Shown: in pieces, positions 21,426-22,864 of the stretch
Numbering within the stretch: the stretch's first letter is position 1
Layout: each line of letters begins with the position of its first letter
Notes under the pieces: generated by a model
What the model saw: the letters and a program-made list of their open reading frames with translations, nothing else
Database searches by the model: none
Told to the model about the DNA's origin: nothing
Assembly: GCA_964404765.1 (NCBI GenBank)
Contig: CAYOLL010000098.1
Span: 1 to 22,864, forward strand
Direction: 5' to 3'
DNA from: CAYOLL01 sp964404765 [NCBI: uncultured Gemmatimonadota bacterium]
Lineage (GTDB): Bacteria; 4572-55
Length of the DNA: 22,864 nucleotides
Translations under genes and position numbers: made by a program

Positions 21426-22457
21426 TTAATCCTTCAAAACAATTCCATTGGGCTTGAGGCCGACCGGGATGTCCTTAATTTTCGTCTTATTGACCGTATT
21501 AATCACGGACACCGTGCCGGCCATTTGGTTGGTCACATACGCCATCGTCCCGTCACCGTTGAAAGCAAGGCCATGTGCGCCCGCACCAGTTACTACATCC
21601 CCCATGCGCATCCAGACGTTGTTCATCCGTTGGAAATAAACCGCCTTGCCATTGTCACCATCACTGATCCACAACTCATTATGCTCCTGATGATAAGCGG
21701 CCATGCCGGGTGTGAAGCCCAACGGCACCGTTTCTTCAACTGTAAGCGCGTCTACAGCAATGACGCTGATACTGCGTCCTTCTTCGTTATCCACGTACAT
21801 TTTGTTGTTTGCACCGGGCCAGGCCCCGACAGGGTTCTGACCAACCGGAATCGTGGCCTGAACCGTTTTATCGGCCACACGAATAGCCGTGACGCTGTTA
21901 GATTCGCCGTTGGCCACAAAGGCCGTGCGTCCATCGGCGGAAAAGGTAATTTCAGCCGGCATAGCTCCAACCGGGATGGTCATACCCAGGCTCAACGTAT
22001 TGGCATCATAAACCAACACTTGGCCATTCTCTATCATTTGCGTTGTCCAAATTTCCGCGCCGTCGGGCGAGAAGATCGCGTTATGATTCATGGCCGGCAG
22101 TTCTTTGGATCGCAGCGTCTCGCCGGTCTTTGCGGCGATCAGGACGATTTTGCCTTTCATACCGCTATGCCCGCCGTGCCCGCCGCTCAAATCCATTCCG
22201 GGGACGCCGATTGCCAACATCGTCCGCGCCGGATTAAGATAAATATGATGCGGCCAGGCCGCATTTGCCAGCTCAATCGTCCGACTGACCGTGTTAGCGG
22301 CCAGATCAATGACTGAAATCGAGTTATCGCCGCCGTTGACCACATAGGCGGCATCATAGGTGATATCGTCCGGTTTTTCTCCGCCATCATCCGAACAGCC
22401 TGCAAGGGAAACAACCATCATTATACATGCCAACAAAGGCAATTTTAAATTCGACAT
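21426..22457 (-). CDS. YncE-like (YVTN) beta-propeller lipoprotein
   Basis: This 343-residue exported protein has a signal peptide with lipobox LAGC (Cys21), then a seven-bladed-type beta-propeller made of about 40-residue repeats such as AYVVNGGDNSISVIDLAANTVSRTI, TAFVANGESNSVTAIRVADKTVQATIPVG and AYVTNQMAGTVSVINTVNKTKIKDIPVG, the last ending PNGIVLKD. Such proteins bind ligands or partners in the periplasm; the E. coli YncE ligand role does not settle the function here. A His/Gly-rich loop GGHGGHSGMKG (about residues 95-105) could bind metal. I choose ATG 22457: GGAG lies 6 bases upstream and the lipoprotein signal begins there, while the longer frame from 22547 has no support. The ECF gene follows 31 bases later. 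Confidence 0.85.
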   Translation of the reverse strand: MSNLKLPLLACIMMVVSLAGCSDDGGEKPDDITYDAAYVVNGGDNSISVIDLAANTVSRTIELANAAWPHHIYLNPARTMLAIGVPGMDLSGGHGGHSGMKGKIVLIAAKTGETLRSKELPAMNHNAIFSPDGAEIWTTQMIENGQVLVYDANTLSLGMTIPVGAMPAEITFSADGRTAFVANGESNSVTAIRVADKTVQATIPVGQNPVGAWPGANNKMYVDNEEGRSISVIAVDALTVEETVPLGFTPGMAAYHQEHNELWISDGDNGKAVYFQRMNNVWMRMGDVVTGAGAHGLAFNGDGTMAYVTNQMAGTVSVINTVNKTKIKDIPVGLKPNGIVLKD

Positions 22458-22503
22458 ATTGATCTCCGTAGAATAAGGATAAGTATATTGAAAATTTTGA
22501 GAA

Positions 22504-22728
22504 TTACCACGCAAAGTGATGCAATCCATGCGCCAACATCCCGCCAAAGTGAGCGGCCAAACCGATCAAAACCGCGTCAACAAACAAGCAGATACGATAG
22601 GGCAACCGCAAAGATGACCGGCGTTCGGAGCAGCGAGTCGTCTCCGACAGAAATAACGTCAACAGAAGCAAAGCCCCTGCGCCGATGCTCAGCCAGCCGT
22701 AATTTTTGGCAGCAAAAACTCTAAGGAT
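22504..22728 (-). pseudogene. C-terminal fragment of a small membrane protein (DUF2231-like)
   Basis: No start codon is available, but the minus strand encodes 74 protein-like residues: FAAKNYGWLSIGAGALLLLT (one membrane helix), a basic segment RCSERRSSLRLPYRICL, then DAVLIGLAAHFGGMLAHGLH (a second helix) and HFAW-stop. The pattern G-x-x-x-H-x-G-G-x-L-x-H-G resembles the last helices of DUF2231-type membrane proteins; that family call is tentative. An in-frame TAA at 22729-22731 cuts it off, so the N-terminal part is lost or displaced. It ends about 45 bases before the YncE-like start. Confidence 0.5.
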
Positions 22729-22731
22729 TTA

Positions 22732-22864
22732 AAAATGCGTTGGTGATCGCGAAATCGTAACAGATTTATTGCCGCGCTGCAACAAGAGTGAAATCGTAGT
22801 CAAAAATAGAGGCTCATGGAACAAGTTTGTGGAAGAGCACCTTGTCATTCTGAAAGAATCTTTG
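22732..22864. other. Non-coding end of window with a dispersed-repeat-like sequence
   Basis: I see no gene here. The last bases (22843-22864) include TGTCATTCTGAAAGAATC, a sequence style I recognise from dispersed intergenic repeats of several environmental bacterial groups. It has an inverted core (ATTCTGAAAGAAT). Only one end is inside the window, so the element cannot be bounded. Confidence 0.35.

Overview
The window reads as part of a bacterial copper/silver-handling island. Every gene I can support lies on the minus strand, so transcription runs from high to low coordinates. The multicopper-oxidase-like protein at 15154-16410 ends in a QNYPNPF-type FlgD-like C-terminal domain. Together with kinesin-light-chain-type TPRs, a large cyclase/ATPase and an HYC_CC_PP-like protein, this suggests an FCB-group organism (Calditrichota/KSB1/Ignavibacteria-like) of moderate GC. 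That placement is inference from protein style; no rRNA or other marker is present. Layout in transcription order: a truncated membrane-protein fragment (22728-22504); a YncE-like beta-propeller lipoprotein (22457-21426); an ECF sigma factor with a cysteine-rich tail (21394-20843); a CopA-type P1B ATPase (20720-18150); a small Cys-rich exported protein (18055-17606); two cupredoxin/multicopper-oxidase-like proteins one base apart (17329-15154); a short stretch holding decayed copies of the YncE and CopA gene ends (15125-14940); a CopZ-like chaperone (14868-14653); CusC (14631-13348); a PAP2 phosphatase (13278-12673); CusB with extra metal-binding modules (12653-10662); a four-helix-bundle (S23-type) protein (10614-10246); CusA (10165-6335); a scrambled zone with a frameshifted extracellular-domain fragment, a TolC-family tail and a truncated, amber-interrupted second CusB (6120-4360); a 1412-residue soluble-adenylyl-cyclase-like protein (4332-94); and the first 21 codons of another gene (64-1). 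How the parts fit: CopA would pump Cu(I) from the cytoplasm, fed by CopZ. CusCBA would export copper or silver from the periplasm across the outer membrane. The oxidase pair and the Cys-rich protein would oxidise or bind copper outside the cytoplasm. The ECF factor, with no recognisable anti-sigma gene beside it, may sense metal directly through its Cys tail. The most unusual feature is a population of short palindromic elements sitting in frame inside coding sequences. At least eight are in the cyclase, three in CopA, and a 110-bp terminal-inverted-repeat element is in CusA. Two families recur in unrelated proteins in the same reading frame and encode the same peptides ([11 protein letters not shown]-x3-KPLGS). 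The second notable theme is gene debris: fragments of a second CusB, a second TolC-family protein, a second YncE and a second CopA are interleaved with the intact genes, pointing to past duplication followed by deletion.
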